A DNA stretch of 64,000 bases from Mycetocola lacteus (GCF_003667575.1 NZ_RCUY01000015.1:186001-250000), one strand, 5' to 3'. Shown: positions 39,301 to 46,578, counted from the stretch's first letter. Numbers and translations: made by a program. The notes: generated by a model not told the origin, from the letters alone.

Positions 39301-39309
39301 CTCCGACAT
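33364..39309 (-). CDS. GH92 family alpha-1,2-mannosidase, giant sortase-anchored enzyme
   Basis: A 1981-residue secreted glycosidase. Order (rough): signal peptide with hydrophobic core at about 44-66 ending PASAAPAEA; F5/8C (discoidin-like) domain about 100-250; beta region; GH92 N-domain from about 440; catalytic (alpha/alpha)6 domain from about 700; second F5/8C; PKD-like repeats (VSVNWGDGSAAG, ARVQWGDGSDIQDVELG); and TIG/IPT-like units (ATITGAGFAPNEKVNV). GYPGDEDNGEMSTWYLFSALG carries the conserved acidic catalytic motif of the family. The sorting signal is variant: IATTG at 1944-1948, then a hydrophobic segment and RRRR tail. GH92 removes alpha-mannose from N-glycans or fungal mannan. 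ATG at 39309 has GAAAGG upstream. Confidence 0.92.
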   Translation of the reverse strand: MSEQSHPLAPPAHGRTPAPDRGHVSHPLGAERSARPRPRPLRRLGALGVGTALVLGGFSPVLFAAPASAAPAEANFASSFEATDPAALSNTVEQRDGKPWQQNVQGVGLPDLMKALGSVSASAENAPNEAAKFAADGDAGTKWLAFTTAATLDYTFTTAQTAVTYKLVSGNDAPERDPRTWRILGSNNGTDWTELDSQTDQSWKSSERGVAKEFTLKTTGTFSKYRLDIASNQSGGLIQLADFLLAGAIPENPVATPINTEVGSGPSDGFNIKARVGFTGVRALKYSGAHTAEGRGYASNVIYKDVSIPVTDTSRLSYLLFPELTGGDLQYPSTHTAVDLHFTDGTYLSDLSAKDQYGYAATAQGQGTGNILYPKQWNSVRVDLGRVAQGKTIDRFLLSYDNPGATASTAFSGWLDDLKIEATPATIDGSSLTHYVDTRRGTNSSGSFSRGSNEAITSVPNGFNFLVPVTNARATSRTYQYQQGNDAQNRTPFQGLAISHQPSPWMGDRNQFSVMPVPGAGAPSGNPGQRSTTLKHENETAQPDYYGVKLDNKVSAEMTPSDHGMVMRFTFDGNDGNVVFDSPKADQKFTIAADGTVTGWVDNGSGFRVGQSRMFISGKFDQTPRSLGTPSGAQGSTMFAAFDTSQAKTVTLRMATSLISLDQATKNLGLEIGNQSFDQVRASAQKIWNDRLSAITVEGASETELVSLYSNLYRLNVYPNVQHENTGTADQPVYKYASPVNTKTGTATDTKTDAQIRDGKMYVNNGFWDTYRTVWPAYAMLYPDVAADLVDGFVEQYRAGGWVARWSSPGYADIMTGTSSDVAFADAYLRGVKLDDPLGTYDAAVKNATVVSTSSNATGRKSIGTSTFLGYTPASEHESVSWGLEGMINDYGIGNMAAALAEDPATPEDRRAQLREEAEYFTDRATTYVNMFDPAINFFQARNADGSFQVAPENYDPTTWWGPYTETNGWNFAFHAPQDPAGLAALYGGRAGLEKKLDDFFSIPETSAGPIHEEIEARDARFGQWGISNQVSHHIPFLYNAVGAPAKAQAITREAIKRSFAGSEIGQGYPGDEDNGEMSTWYLFSALGLYPLQVGSSELTIGSPLYTKATVKLGDKTLVINAPNNSDENTYVQSLRVNGKAYSSTSIDSNLLAQGGTLDFVMGAKPSAWGTAEADAPPSLSTGEHPASPLLDSADPKIARVTSRDGENTANLVDNNAASQVSFASKTPQITVAYQGPAQSPTFYTLTSGTSTATAPTGWTLEGSNDGKTWSVVDTRQNQKFDSALQTRPFKIAQPGSFAQFRLNVTSGGDSVALGELELLAHASDASGSQLTVSPAQALGARSGVAETLNLGGISGGDPKGYTVSVNWGDGSAAGTATLGSPTLGVYPVSGSHTYAEPGEYRVTVTVTDGASTASAILPITVDYLEPGSLRAAFDSQCIADDGVGANCDAKGISFPRKGLADGGLTQGVEHGVPGTDLRFTIPVIPAGAPDNATGAGQVIRPNLGEDATKLSFIGAATEKNQDTTALVTFTDGSTETIPLQLSDWTKGGNSQATPLYGNIEVVKSSYRLAGPSPSNVPSYFFSTVPYSIPAGKTVQTITLPVQPGQPGVEGRVHVFAIASNGTAADTAFTATAGTDIAVVAGEKFSADLATVTQAAGAIAPKARVQWGDGSDIQDVELGALTDGSATITAEHTFTEPGTYPVVVTVYGTSGTQQLRLSAEVTPVKVPYSPTIAVAPAGGVRAGGEATITGAGFAPNEKVNVSVAIDPAITRETTANAEGEISLTVTVPKNTPAGVLGVTAVGETSAVPASGTLTVLENTTTPVYTPQVRSNAQNARVGDLVEITGEGFAPGEKITVVLHSDPITLGTATADPRGGLVFSFTVPKGAEVGQHEIVVTGATSAVDARMAFEILPAQVPGDGGTGNGGPGSVDPVTGKPITKPGGGIATTGAPESSALIAGLGLLTLIAGAGVFLLRRRRATQD

Positions 39310-39415
39310 GCTTGCCTTTCGTCATTGAAGGACCGGTTGGGAGGAACCCGCATCATGCGCACTGCATCATTGCGTGGCACGGGTTGCGCCGAATCTATCG
39401 CGCCGGTCCAAAAAA

Positions 39416-39428
39416 TGTCAACGTTGTC
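39416..39428. promoter_or_regulatory. LacI-type operator copy 1
   Basis: TGTCAACGTTGTC has an AACGTT centre typical of LacI-family sites and lies 107 bp upstream of the GH92 start. It is 11/12 identical, over the core, to a site beside the LacI gene. Confidence 0.65.
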
Positions 39429-39536
39429 TTTTGGGGGACCCGGCGAAAATCCCCGTGATTACGGGGTATTAATTCCCCGGTTCGGAGATTAATCTTGGGA
39501 TACCACCGGAATTTGCCGGGCTGTGTTGCTAGGATC

Positions 39537-39550
39537 TGACATCGTTGACA
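39537..39550. promoter_or_regulatory. LacI-type operator copy 2
   Basis: TGACATCGTTGACA, whose reverse core GTCAACGATGTC matches GTCAACGTTGTC at copy 1 (11/12), lies 40 bp before the LacI gene start. The pair in a divergent region suggests repression of both genes. Confidence 0.65.
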
Positions 39551-39589
39551 CAGCGTCGCGGATTCCGCGACCGACCCCCGAGGACATCC

Positions 39590-40609
39590 ATGACGCCGCT
39601 CCCCCGCAGCACCCGCCCCACCATGAACGACGTGGCCAAACTGGCGGATGTGAGCCTGAAAACCGTGTCTCGCGTGGTCAACGGAACCGAGAGTGTGAGC
39701 GCGGCCAAGGCGGTGCGGGTCGAGGCGGCCATCCGGGAACTCGGGTTCCGTCGAAACGAACAGGCACGGCAACTCCGCCAGGGCACCACGGCCACGATTG
39801 GGCTGATCATCGAGGACCTCGCGGACCCGTTCTACTCCACCCTCGCCCGAGCCGTCGAGGAGGTGGCTCACGCGCACCATCACGCGCTGCTGGTGTCCTC
39901 CTCCGCCGAGGATCCGCGCCGGGCCGAGGAACTGGTGCGCTCGCTCAGCGGGCGCGGGATCGACGGGCTGATCATCACCCCCGCCGAGGGCATGGATCCG
40001 CGCGTGCTGGCGGCCGAGGGCGAGGCCGGCTGCTCGCTGGTGTTTGTGGACCGGCCGAGCGTGGATGTGGACGCCGATACGGTCCTAGTGGATAACCGCG
40101 GCGGGACCGCCGCCGGGGTCCGTCACCTGCTCGCCGGGGGTCACCGCCGGATCGCATTTGTCGGCGACACCGCGAGCCTCTACACCGCCCAGGAGCGCCG
40201 GATCGGCTACCTGGAAGCGTTGGAAACCGCCGGGATCGAGCGCGATGACAACCTGGTACTGATGGCCAATCCCGCGGCCCCCGAGTCCGGGGAGGCGTTT
40301 TTGGCACTGCTGGATCAGGCCGATCCCCCCACCGCGATCCTCGCCGGAAACAACCGGTGGAGCGTCCGCGTGGTGCGCCTGCTGCGCCAGCGCGGCATCG
40401 GGGTCGCCCTGGTCGGATTCGATGACTTCGAGCTCGCCGATGCCCTGGAACCGCCGGTCAGTGTGGTCGCGCAGGACCCCGCGGCGGTGGGGCGACTGGC
40501 GGCCGAACTGCTCTTTAGCCGACTCGCCGGGGACACCGGACCGCGTCAGCACATTCAGCTCGGCGCCACCCTGATCCCGCGCGGCAGCGGGGAGCGCGCC
40601 CCGCGCTAG
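39590..40609 (+). CDS. LacI-family transcriptional regulator
   Basis: A 339-residue regulator: N-terminal HTH and hinge (MNDVAKLADVSLKTVSRVVNGTESVSAAKAVRVEAAIRELGF, residues 12-54), then a periplasmic-binding-type ligand domain (IGLIIEDLADPFYSTLARAVE, VGFDDFELADALEPPVSVVAQDP). ATG at 39590 lies just before the HTH and has GAGGA upstream. It is divergent from the GH92 mannosidase and flanked by two matching operators, so it most likely represses mannosidase expression until a mannose-type inducer binds (inference). Confidence 0.9.
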   Translation: MTPLPRSTRPTMNDVAKLADVSLKTVSRVVNGTESVSAAKAVRVEAAIRELGFRRNEQARQLRQGTTATIGLIIEDLADPFYSTLARAVEEVAHAHHHALLVSSSAEDPRRAEELVRSLSGRGIDGLIITPAEGMDPRVLAAEGEAGCSLVFVDRPSVDVDADTVLVDNRGGTAAGVRHLLAGGHRRIAFVGDTASLYTAQERRIGYLEALETAGIERDDNLVLMANPAAPESGEAFLALLDQADPPTAILAGNNRWSVRVVRLLRQRGIGVALVGFDDFELADALEPPVSVVAQDPAAVGRLAAELLFSRLAGDTGPRQHIQLGATLIPRGSGERAPR

Positions 40610-40699
40610 GTGCGTCGCACCCGAAACCGCGGCACCCGTCCGCGCTCTCCGTTCCCGGTGGTGCGCCCTCGGCCGAAGCGCACGCACCGCAGGCAGGCA

Positions 40700-40747
40700 C
40701 GCATGCAGAATGGCCGGGCCCCGAGGGGTCCGGCCATTCTGCGTGTA
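40700..40747. terminator. Terminator between lacI-type gene and thrC (convergent)
   Basis: A perfect 13-bp stem GCAGAATGGCCGG/CCGGCCATTCTGC with an inner GCCCC-GAG-GGGTC loop lies 11 bp from the thrC stop. Confidence 0.88.
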
Positions 40748-40757
40748 CGAACGTAAT

Positions 40758-42176
40758 CTAGATGCGCTCGGCGATGTAGGTGCGCAGGAAGTCGGCGTCG
40801 CAGGGGATCTCCTCGACCCGCTGCGGAGCCTCCATCAGCGCCTTCGTCTCGGCCGACTGCTCGGGGGCGGAGCCCAGCGCCTCGGCCACGATCTCGGGGA
40901 ACTTACGCGGCTTGGCGGTCTCCAGCACAAGCATCGGGATACCCTCCTCCACGTGCGGCAGCGCAACCTTCGCGCCATCGGCGGTGTGCGGATCCAGGGT
41001 GATGCCCGAAGACTCGGCAAACGAGCGGATGGTGTCGATCCGGTCGGCGTGGGTCGAGGTGCCACTCACGAAACCATATTCGGCTTCGAAGCGGGCCTGC
41101 TCGCCGCTGAGGTCGAAGAATCCGTTGGCGGCGAGGTCCTTCCACGCACCGGCGGTGCGCTCGGGGTCGCGACCGAAGAAGTCAAAGATGAAGCGCTCCA
41201 GGTTGGACGCCTTGGAGACGTCCATCGAGGGGCTCGACGTGGCCAGGGTTTCGGCCGAGGTGCGCGGGCGGTAGATGCCGGTGCGGAAGAAGTCGTCCAG
41301 GACGTTGTTCTCGTTCGAGGCGAGCACCAGCTTGCGGATCGGCACGCCGAGCAGCTTGGCGTAGTAGCCCGAGAGGATGTTGCCGAAGTTGCCCGAGGGC
41401 ACCGCTACCGATACCTCGAAGCCCGCACGCTTCTCGGCGTCCACGGCGTCGGTGGCGCGCAGCCAGGCCCACACGTAGTAGACGATCTGGGCGGAAATCC
41501 GACCAAAGTTGATCGAGTTGACCGCGCCCAGGTTGTGGGCGCGCTTGAAGTCGAGGTCCTCGGAGAGGGTCTTCACCAGGTGCTGGCAGTCGTCAAAGAC
41601 GCCGGCCACGGCGAGGTTGTGCACGTTGGCGTCCTGCAGCGAGTACATCTGGGCCCGCTGGAAGGCGCTCATCCGGCCCAGCGGGGAGAGCATGAAAATC
41701 GAGATCCGCTCGCGCCCGCGGAACGCGTATTCGGCGGCGGATCCGGTGTCGCCCGAGGTGGCCCCGAGGATGTTCAGGCTGCTGGTGGTCTTGGCGAGCA
41801 CATATTCCATGGCTTCGCCGAGGAACTGCATCGCCATGTCTTTGAAGGCCAGCGTCGGCCCCTCGGACAGGCCCACCAGCGTCATGCCGCGGCCCAGGTC
41901 GGTCAGCGGGACGATCTCGGCGGCCTCAAACTTATCGGCAGCGTAGGCCGCGTGGGTCAGCCGGGACAGGTCTTCGCGGGGAATGTCGGTGGCGAACAGC
42001 CCGATCACCTCGGTGGCCAGGTCGGCGTAGCCGAGGCCGCGCCAGCTCTCCAGCGTCTCGGGAGAAACGGTGGGCACGGTTTCGGGGACGGCGAGGCCGC
42101 CATCCGGGGCCAGGCCCTCAACCAGAACGTCGGAATACTGGCCAATGACGTGGCCGCGCGTCGAGATGTACTGCAA
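40758..42176 (-). CDS. thrC: Threonine synthase
   Basis: A 472-residue PLP enzyme converting O-phosphohomoserine to threonine, of the long E. coli/yeast-like class. Lys112 in PTLAFKDMAMQF binds PLP; ILGATSGDTGSAAEYA is the phosphate loop, and NFGNILSGYYAK and SGEQARFEAEYGFVSGTSTHA follow. TTG at 42176 is preferred over ATG at 42203: it starts MQYISTRG, the usual family N-terminus, and GAGAAAGG precedes it by 7 nt. It is monocistronic; homoserine genes are not in the window. Confidence 0.92.
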   Translation of the reverse strand: MQYISTRGHVIGQYSDVLVEGLAPDGGLAVPETVPTVSPETLESWRGLGYADLATEVIGLFATDIPREDLSRLTHAAYAADKFEAAEIVPLTDLGRGMTLVGLSEGPTLAFKDMAMQFLGEAMEYVLAKTTSSLNILGATSGDTGSAAEYAFRGRERISIFMLSPLGRMSAFQRAQMYSLQDANVHNLAVAGVFDDCQHLVKTLSEDLDFKRAHNLGAVNSINFGRISAQIVYYVWAWLRATDAVDAEKRAGFEVSVAVPSGNFGNILSGYYAKLLGVPIRKLVLASNENNVLDDFFRTGIYRPRTSAETLATSSPSMDVSKASNLERFIFDFFGRDPERTAGAWKDLAANGFFDLSGEQARFEAEYGFVSGTSTHADRIDTIRSFAESSGITLDPHTADGAKVALPHVEEGIPMLVLETAKPRKFPEIVAEALGSAPEQSAETKALMEAPQRVEEIPCDADFLRTYIAERI

Positions 42177-42368
42177 TTCCGCGCCTTTCTCCTCGGGGAT
42201 CATGAGAAATCCAGCCTACCGGGCGCGCCGGTGAGAAAAACACAGCATCCCGTGCACATTGGTGCGCCCACAAGGATCTGCAGCCCCGGCGATGTGCTCA
42301 ATCTTTCAGAGCAGGGATCGTTCCGGGGCTTTCATCTCGATTATATGTGAAGGCGAATACTTGTGTCC

Positions 42369-42435
42369 TTACGCCTTGGCGTCGGGGATGCACAGATACC
42401 GACCAGGCAGGCCGGAGTTACGCCTTGGCGTCGGG
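42369..42435. repeat. Duplicated 3' end of the lipoprotein amidase gene
   Basis: An 18-bp sequence TTACGCCTTGGCGTCGGG occurs at 42369-42386 and again at 42418-42435, where it encodes the last residues PDAKA and stop of the next gene. Between them another short piece (CCAGGC-GGCC) also resembles the gene end. This is a relic of a roughly 40-50 bp tandem duplication. Confidence 0.8.
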
Positions 42436-43335
42436 AATCGAGTAGAACCAGGCCTGCATCTCCTGGCCGGGCTTGTTGGCGGCGTTCTTGTCCTTGATCA
42501 GCTGGTCCAGGTCGCGGTAGTCGCCGTCGAGGTTGTGCGACACAAACGCGACCTCGGTGTGGCCGTTCACCTTCTTGACGCTGGACACGGTCATCACGTG
42601 GTCGGGGCGGCCCTCGCCGGTCCACAGGAACACGCCGATGTCGCCGACCTTGAGCTTGTCGCGGTCGGCGAGGGTCAGCTTGGTAAGGCCCAGGGTCGAG
42701 GCGTCGTTGGTGAGCCACTTGTCCATGGTGGGCACAAAGCGCCAAGACTCGGTCGAGGAGGCCACGTTGACGCCGGGGCTGTTCCACTGCGGGTTCTGCT
42801 TCCAGCCGCGGGCGATCAGGCCCTGGCTGGTGAAGTTGGCGCAGTCTCCACCGCCGGCGTTCATGTCGCCCCACTGCGCGGTGTTGTAGTTGTTCCAGTG
42901 CTTGAAGAGGTAGGCCATCTGGCGGTCCACATCGGTCTTCACCGCGTAGGTGTACTCGGCGCTGCCGGCGGCCGGGGTCTGCCCAATAAGCGCGGTGACC
43001 GGAACCTGACCCTCTACATAGTTGAACGAGGAGGGCACGGTGACCTCGATGGTGGTGTCGTTTTTGACGGTGATGTCGCCGGCGTCCACGGTACCGAAGT
43101 GCACGTTGGTGACGCCCTTGAGGTTTTCACCGGTCAGGGTCAGCGTGGTGCCACCGGAGAGACCACCTTCGGTGCTGGAGAGCTTGGTCAGCGTGGGCTT
43201 ACCGGTGCCGGCGTCGGCGCTGGTGTTGCTGCTGGGGGCGGCGGAGCCACCGGTGGAGGGTTCCGATGCGGCGCACCCGGCGAGGGTGGCGGCGAGCAGG
43301 CCGCTCAGGACGAGGGCGGGGAGACGAGTGCGCAC
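42418..43335 (-). CDS. Secreted lipoprotein with IPT/TIG and amidase (CHAP-like, Amidase_6) domains
   Basis: A 305-residue lipoprotein. The lipobox is LAATLAGC with Cys21. A Ser/Thr-rich linker follows, then an IPT/TIG-like fold (about 48-130) and an Amidase_6-type papain-like domain with catalytic Cys165 in GGGDCANFTSQGL and His246 in RPDHVMTV. Amidase_6 proteins are predicted peptidoglycan peptide amidases. The GTG at 43335 is preferred because GGAAGG precedes it; the upstream TTG has no ribosome-binding site. The next upstream gene (sufS) is divergent with a 252-bp gap. The substrate is unknown. Confidence 0.83.
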   Translation of the reverse strand: MRTRLPALVLSGLLAATLAGCAASEPSTGGSAAPSSNTSADAGTGKPTLTKLSSTEGGLSGGTTLTLTGENLKGVTNVHFGTVDAGDITVKNDTTIEVTVPSSFNYVEGQVPVTALIGQTPAAGSAEYTYAVKTDVDRQMAYLFKHWNNYNTAQWGDMNAGGGDCANFTSQGLIARGWKQNPQWNSPGVNVASSTESWRFVPTMDKWLTNDASTLGLTKLTLADRDKLKVGDIGVFLWTGEGRPDHVMTVSSVKKVNGHTEVAFVSHNLDGDYRDLDQLIKDKNAANKPGQEMQAWFYSIPDAKA

Positions 43336-43587
43336 GGGGACCTTCCAAAACACAAATACAGACAATATGTCGAGACCTCATCCTAAGCGCGCGTGCCTGG
43401 GAAATCGGCACAAAAATCGGCGGGCCGGGATCGCAGGTTACGGCGCGATGACCCCGCCGGGTAGCCCGGGCGGCACACACGCGAGAGAATGGGGGCGTGG
43501 GGAATTCCGTTTCCCCGTTTGCTGTTGATCCTTCACAGCACACCCCGTACGACAAGTGCCCGTTTTGGGCAGAGGAAGCCGTCTCCC

Positions 43588-44877
43588 ATGACCCTGAACC
43601 ACCCGATCGACGATGCCGAGGCCGCCCGCCTCGCTGCCGACTTCCCGGCCCTGGATCAGGAGGTGAACGGTCACCGCCTGGCGTATCTGGACTCCGGCGC
43701 GACCTCGCAAAAACCCAGCGCGGTACTCGATGCCGAGCGCGACTTCTACGAGCATCACAACGCCGCCGTGCACCGCGGCGCCCACACCCTGGCCGCCCTG
43801 GCGACCGAGCGGTTCGAGGATGCGCGGGCCAAGGTTGCCGGATTTATCGGGGCCGATATCGACGAGGTGGTGTGGACCAGCGGTGCCACCGAGGCGCTGA
43901 ACCTGATCGCCTACGGCATCTCCAACGCCAGCGCGGGCCTCGGCGGCGAGGCTGCAAAGCGCTTCGCGATCGGTGCCGGAGACGTGATCGTCACCACCGA
44001 GGGTGAGCACCACGCCAACCTCATTCCCTGGCAGGAGCTGGCCGCCCGCACCGGCGCGACGCTGCGCGTCATCCCGATCCTCGATGATGCCACCCTCGAC
44101 ATGGAGGCGGCAGCCGCGCTGATCACCCCCGAGGTCAAGCTGGTTGCGTTCACCCATGTGTCCAACGTTTCTGCGGTGATCAACCCGGTTTCCGAGCTGG
44201 TTGCCCTGGCCCGCGCGGCGGACGCCCTGGTGGTACTGGATGCCTGCCAGTCGGTGCCGCACATGGGTGTGAACGTCCGCGAGCTGGACGTGGACTTTGC
44301 CGCGTTCTCGGGCCACAAGATGCTCGGCCCCACCGGCATCGGTGTGCTCTATGGTCGCTCCGAGCTGCTCAACGCCCTGCCGCCGTTCCTCACCGGCGGC
44401 TCGATGATCACCACCGTAACCCTGGAAAAGGCCGAGTATCTGCCCGCCCCGCAGCGCTTTGAGGCGGGAACCCAGCAGGTCGCGCAGGCGATCGGGCTGG
44501 CCGCCGCGATCGACTATCTGGATGCCGTGGGCCTGGATCGGATCCACGAGCGCGAGGCCGAGCTGGGCGCACGCATGTACCGCGGGGCCGCGGCGATCCC
44601 GGGCATCCGGGTCCTCGGCCCGAGCGAGGCCGCGCTGCGTTCGGGCGTGGTTGCGCTGGATGTCGAGGGGGTGCACGCGCACGATGTGGGCCAGTATCTG
44701 GATGACCGCGGCATCGCGATCCGCGTCGGCCACCACTGCGCCCAGCCGCTACACCGCCGTCTGGGTGTGACCGCCTCGACCCGGATCAGCCCGTACTTCT
44801 ACAACACCACCGCCGAGATTGACGCGGTGATCGAGGCCCTGGGCGAGGTCCGCGCCTACTTCGGCCTCGCCGACTAA
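43588..44877 (+). CDS. sufS: Cysteine desulfurase SufS
   Basis: A 429-residue class II cysteine desulfurase that takes sulfur from cysteine for Fe-S cluster assembly. PLP-Lys244 lies in FSGHKMLGPTG, the persulfide Cys384 in IRVGHHCAQPL, and the TEGEHHANLIPW and AAVHRGAHTLA substrate motifs are present. The ATG at 43588 has AGAGGAAG upstream; upstream residues are not family-like. sufU follows 45 bp later, the usual pairing in Gram-positives. SufBCD are not in the window. Confidence 0.95.
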   Translation: MTLNHPIDDAEAARLAADFPALDQEVNGHRLAYLDSGATSQKPSAVLDAERDFYEHHNAAVHRGAHTLAALATERFEDARAKVAGFIGADIDEVVWTSGATEALNLIAYGISNASAGLGGEAAKRFAIGAGDVIVTTEGEHHANLIPWQELAARTGATLRVIPILDDATLDMEAAAALITPEVKLVAFTHVSNVSAVINPVSELVALARAADALVVLDACQSVPHMGVNVRELDVDFAAFSGHKMLGPTGIGVLYGRSELLNALPPFLTGGSMITTVTLEKAEYLPAPQRFEAGTQQVAQAIGLAAAIDYLDAVGLDRIHEREAELGARMYRGAAAIPGIRVLGPSEAALRSGVVALDVEGVHAHDVGQYLDDRGIAIRVGHHCAQPLHRRLGVTASTRISPYFYNTTAEIDAVIEALGEVRAYFGLAD

Positions 44878-44922
44878 TCCCGCTGTACTCCCCACTCAGA
44901 TTTAGAAACTGGAGCTGCCATC

Positions 44923-45375
44923 ATGGGCTCACCCGAACTCGCTTCCCTCTACCAGCAGGTCATCCTGGAGGCATCCAAGCAGAAGCATGGCTTTGGCCTG
45001 CGCCCCGAGGATCACCCCAGCAACCACCAGCTAAACCCCACTTGTGGGGATGAGATCACCCTGCAGCTGGTCACCGACGCCTCGGGAGAAACCGTGGAGA
45101 AGCTCGCCTGGGAAGGCCAGGGCTGCTCGATTTCGATGGCCTCGGCCTCGCTGCTGACCGACCTGACCGCGGGACTGCCGGTGGCCGAACTGCCCGAGCG
45201 GATCGGCCTGTTCCGCGAGCTGATGCAGTCCAAGGGTGCCGGGATCGAGGACGACGAACCCCTCGGGGACGCCGCCGCTCTCGAGGGTGTCTCACGCTAT
45301 ATCGCCCGGGTGAAGTGCGCGATGCTCGCCTGGACCGCGCTCGAGGGCGCGATGATGGAGAGCGCCGCCAAGTAG
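44923..45375 (+). CDS. sufU: Fe-S cluster assembly sulfur-transfer protein SufU
   Basis: A 150-residue zinc protein that accepts the SufS persulfide. Zinc ligands are Cys41 and Asp43 (NPTCGDEIT), Cys68 (GQGCSIS) and Cys132 (RVKCAMLAW), as in Bacillus SufU. The 18-residue insert between the second and third ligands (GLPVAELPERIGLFRELM) distinguishes it from IscU. It belongs in an operon with sufS. Confidence 0.95.
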   Translation: MGSPELASLYQQVILEASKQKHGFGLRPEDHPSNHQLNPTCGDEITLQLVTDASGETVEKLAWEGQGCSISMASASLLTDLTAGLPVAELPERIGLFRELMQSKGAGIEDDEPLGDAAALEGVSRYIARVKCAMLAWTALEGAMMESAAK

Positions 45376-45492
45376 GCGGAGCGTGCGCCCGGCGGTCCGC
45401 AGCGGCTGATGCCTGACGCAGGTGGTTTCGACCTGGCAATGCCCTGGGAGGCGTGCGGCATTTCCCCCATCCGGGCCCGATCCCGGAAATAG

Positions 45493-45504
45493 TTGTAGCG
45501 ACAA
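45493..45504. promoter_or_regulatory. Small palindrome in the DoxX promoter
   Basis: TTGTAGCGACAA (arms TTGT/ACAA) lies 27 bp before the DoxX start codon and could be an operator. The protein that binds it is unknown. Confidence 0.35.
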
Positions 45505-45530
45505 TCTATTTCCGATCGAAGGAGCCCGTT

Positions 45531-45968
45531 TTGACCCCGTCGACCACCTCGTCCCTTGGCCTGGCACTGCTGCGCGTTGCGCTCGGTGTCGTCTTTTTCG
45601 CCCACGGCTGGCAGAAACTCACCGAGTTCACCCTCGCCGGCACCACCGAAGCGTTCCGCGGCATGGGGGTGCCGCTGCCCGAACTGGTGGGCCCGGCCGT
45701 GGCAATCCTGGAGATTGTTGGGGGTGCCGCGCTGATCCTCGGCCTGGCGACCCGGATCGTCGCCGGACTCCTGGTGCTCGACATGCTCGGTGCCCTGTTC
45801 CTGGTGCACGCTTCGGCGGGTATCTTCGTGGACGCGGGCGGCTTTGAGCTGGTCCTCGCCCTCGCCGCCGGTGCCGCCGCCCTCGCCCTGACCGGCCCCG
45901 GCACCTTCTCGGCCGACCACCTGGTGCGCGGCCTCCGCCGCGGCCGCTCAACTGCCGCGACGGCCTAG
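45531..45968 (+). CDS. DoxX-family integral membrane protein
   Basis: A 145-residue protein with four membrane segments and the DoxX pattern: SLGLALLRVALGVVFFAHGWQKL, GPAVAILEIVGGAALILGLATRIVAGLL, LFLVHASAGIFV, and a final Gly/Ala-rich helix. The TTG at 45531 is used because AAGGAG precedes it by 7 nt; the upstream ATG is not supported. DoxX proteins are linked to oxidative stress and thiol metabolism or quinone reduction. It follows sufSU after 155 bp and ends at a strong terminator. Confidence 0.88.
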   Translation: MTPSTTSSLGLALLRVALGVVFFAHGWQKLTEFTLAGTTEAFRGMGVPLPELVGPAVAILEIVGGAALILGLATRIVAGLLVLDMLGALFLVHASAGIFVDAGGFELVLALAAGAAALALTGPGTFSADHLVRGLRRGRSTAATA

Positions 45969-45980
45969 CCACGCCCACTC

Positions 45981-46016
45981 GTCGCCCTCGATGCCCACAC
46001 GGGCATCGAGGGCGAC
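45981..46016. terminator. Terminator after DoxX
   Basis: A perfect 16-bp stem GTCGCCCTCGATGCCC/GGGCATCGAGGGCGAC with loop ACAC, 12 bp after the stop, lies between convergent genes. Confidence 0.9.
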
Positions 46017-46059
46017 GCTGTTCGGCCCCCGAAAATCGTATGGACGCCGTACCGAAGGT

Positions 46060-46323
46060 TCACATTCGATACACATCCCGCCGGTTCCCGATCCTCAGAA
46101 TCAGAACGACCAGCACACCGTCGTCCACGTCGTAGACGACACGATAGTTCCCCACTCGAACACGCCGCTCACCCGCGCCACCAACCAGCTTGATCGACCC
46201 CACCGGCCGCGGATCTTCGGCGAGACGCTCGATGGCATCTCTAATGGGTTGACGATCCCGGGGATGGATTCCACGAAATGCCTTCGCCGCGGACGAGGCA
46301 TAGGAAATCCGGTACACGGCCAT
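46060..46323 (-). CDS. RelE/ParE-family toxin
   Basis: An 87-residue RelE-like protein: YRISYASSAAKAFRGIHPRDRQPIRDAIERL helix pair, then GAGERRVRVGNYRVVYDVDDG and IGNRRDVYR at the end, the conserved basic/Tyr region of mRNA interferases. It probably cleaves mRNA at the ribosome. It follows the antitoxin gene by 9 nt. Both are on the minus strand between DoxX and a Gfo/Idh/MocA gene. Confidence 0.9.
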   Translation of the reverse strand: MAVYRISYASSAAKAFRGIHPRDRQPIRDAIERLAEDPRPVGSIKLVGGAGERRVRVGNYRVVYDVDDGVLVVLILRIGNRRDVYRM

Positions 46324-46332
46324 GATCAGAGG

Positions 46333-46578
46333 CTAGAGGCCGAGTTCGGCCATCAGGTCTTCGTGAGAAACCCGCCCAGATTCCCGTCGAGCCTGCGCCG
46401 CCGCCTCGACATCGGCTTGATTTTCAAGAGCCGCAACGGCACGGTCGAAAAAATCGGGCGAGACGACTACGGCACGACGCCGGCTCCCCCGGCTGAGGAT
46501 TTCCACCGGCTGGTTCTGCGCAGCGTCGATCACCGCGCTCTGGTTAGCGCGAAACGTACTGAGGCTGACTGAGTTCAT
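46333..46578 (-). CDS. Phd/YefM-family antitoxin
   Basis: An 81-residue antitoxin. The N-terminal MNSVSLSTFRANQSAVIDAAQNQPVEILSRGSRRRAVVVSPDFFD is the Phd DNA-binding fold. The C-terminal acidic helix (ADVEAAAQARRESGRVSHEDLMAELGL) wraps the toxin. ATG at 46578 is preferred; upstream codons are not conserved. It heads the module and probably represses its own promoter through the palindrome at 46594. Confidence 0.88.
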   Translation of the reverse strand: MNSVSLSTFRANQSAVIDAAQNQPVEILSRGSRRRAVVVSPDFFDRAVAALENQADVEAAAQARRESGRVSHEDLMAELGL

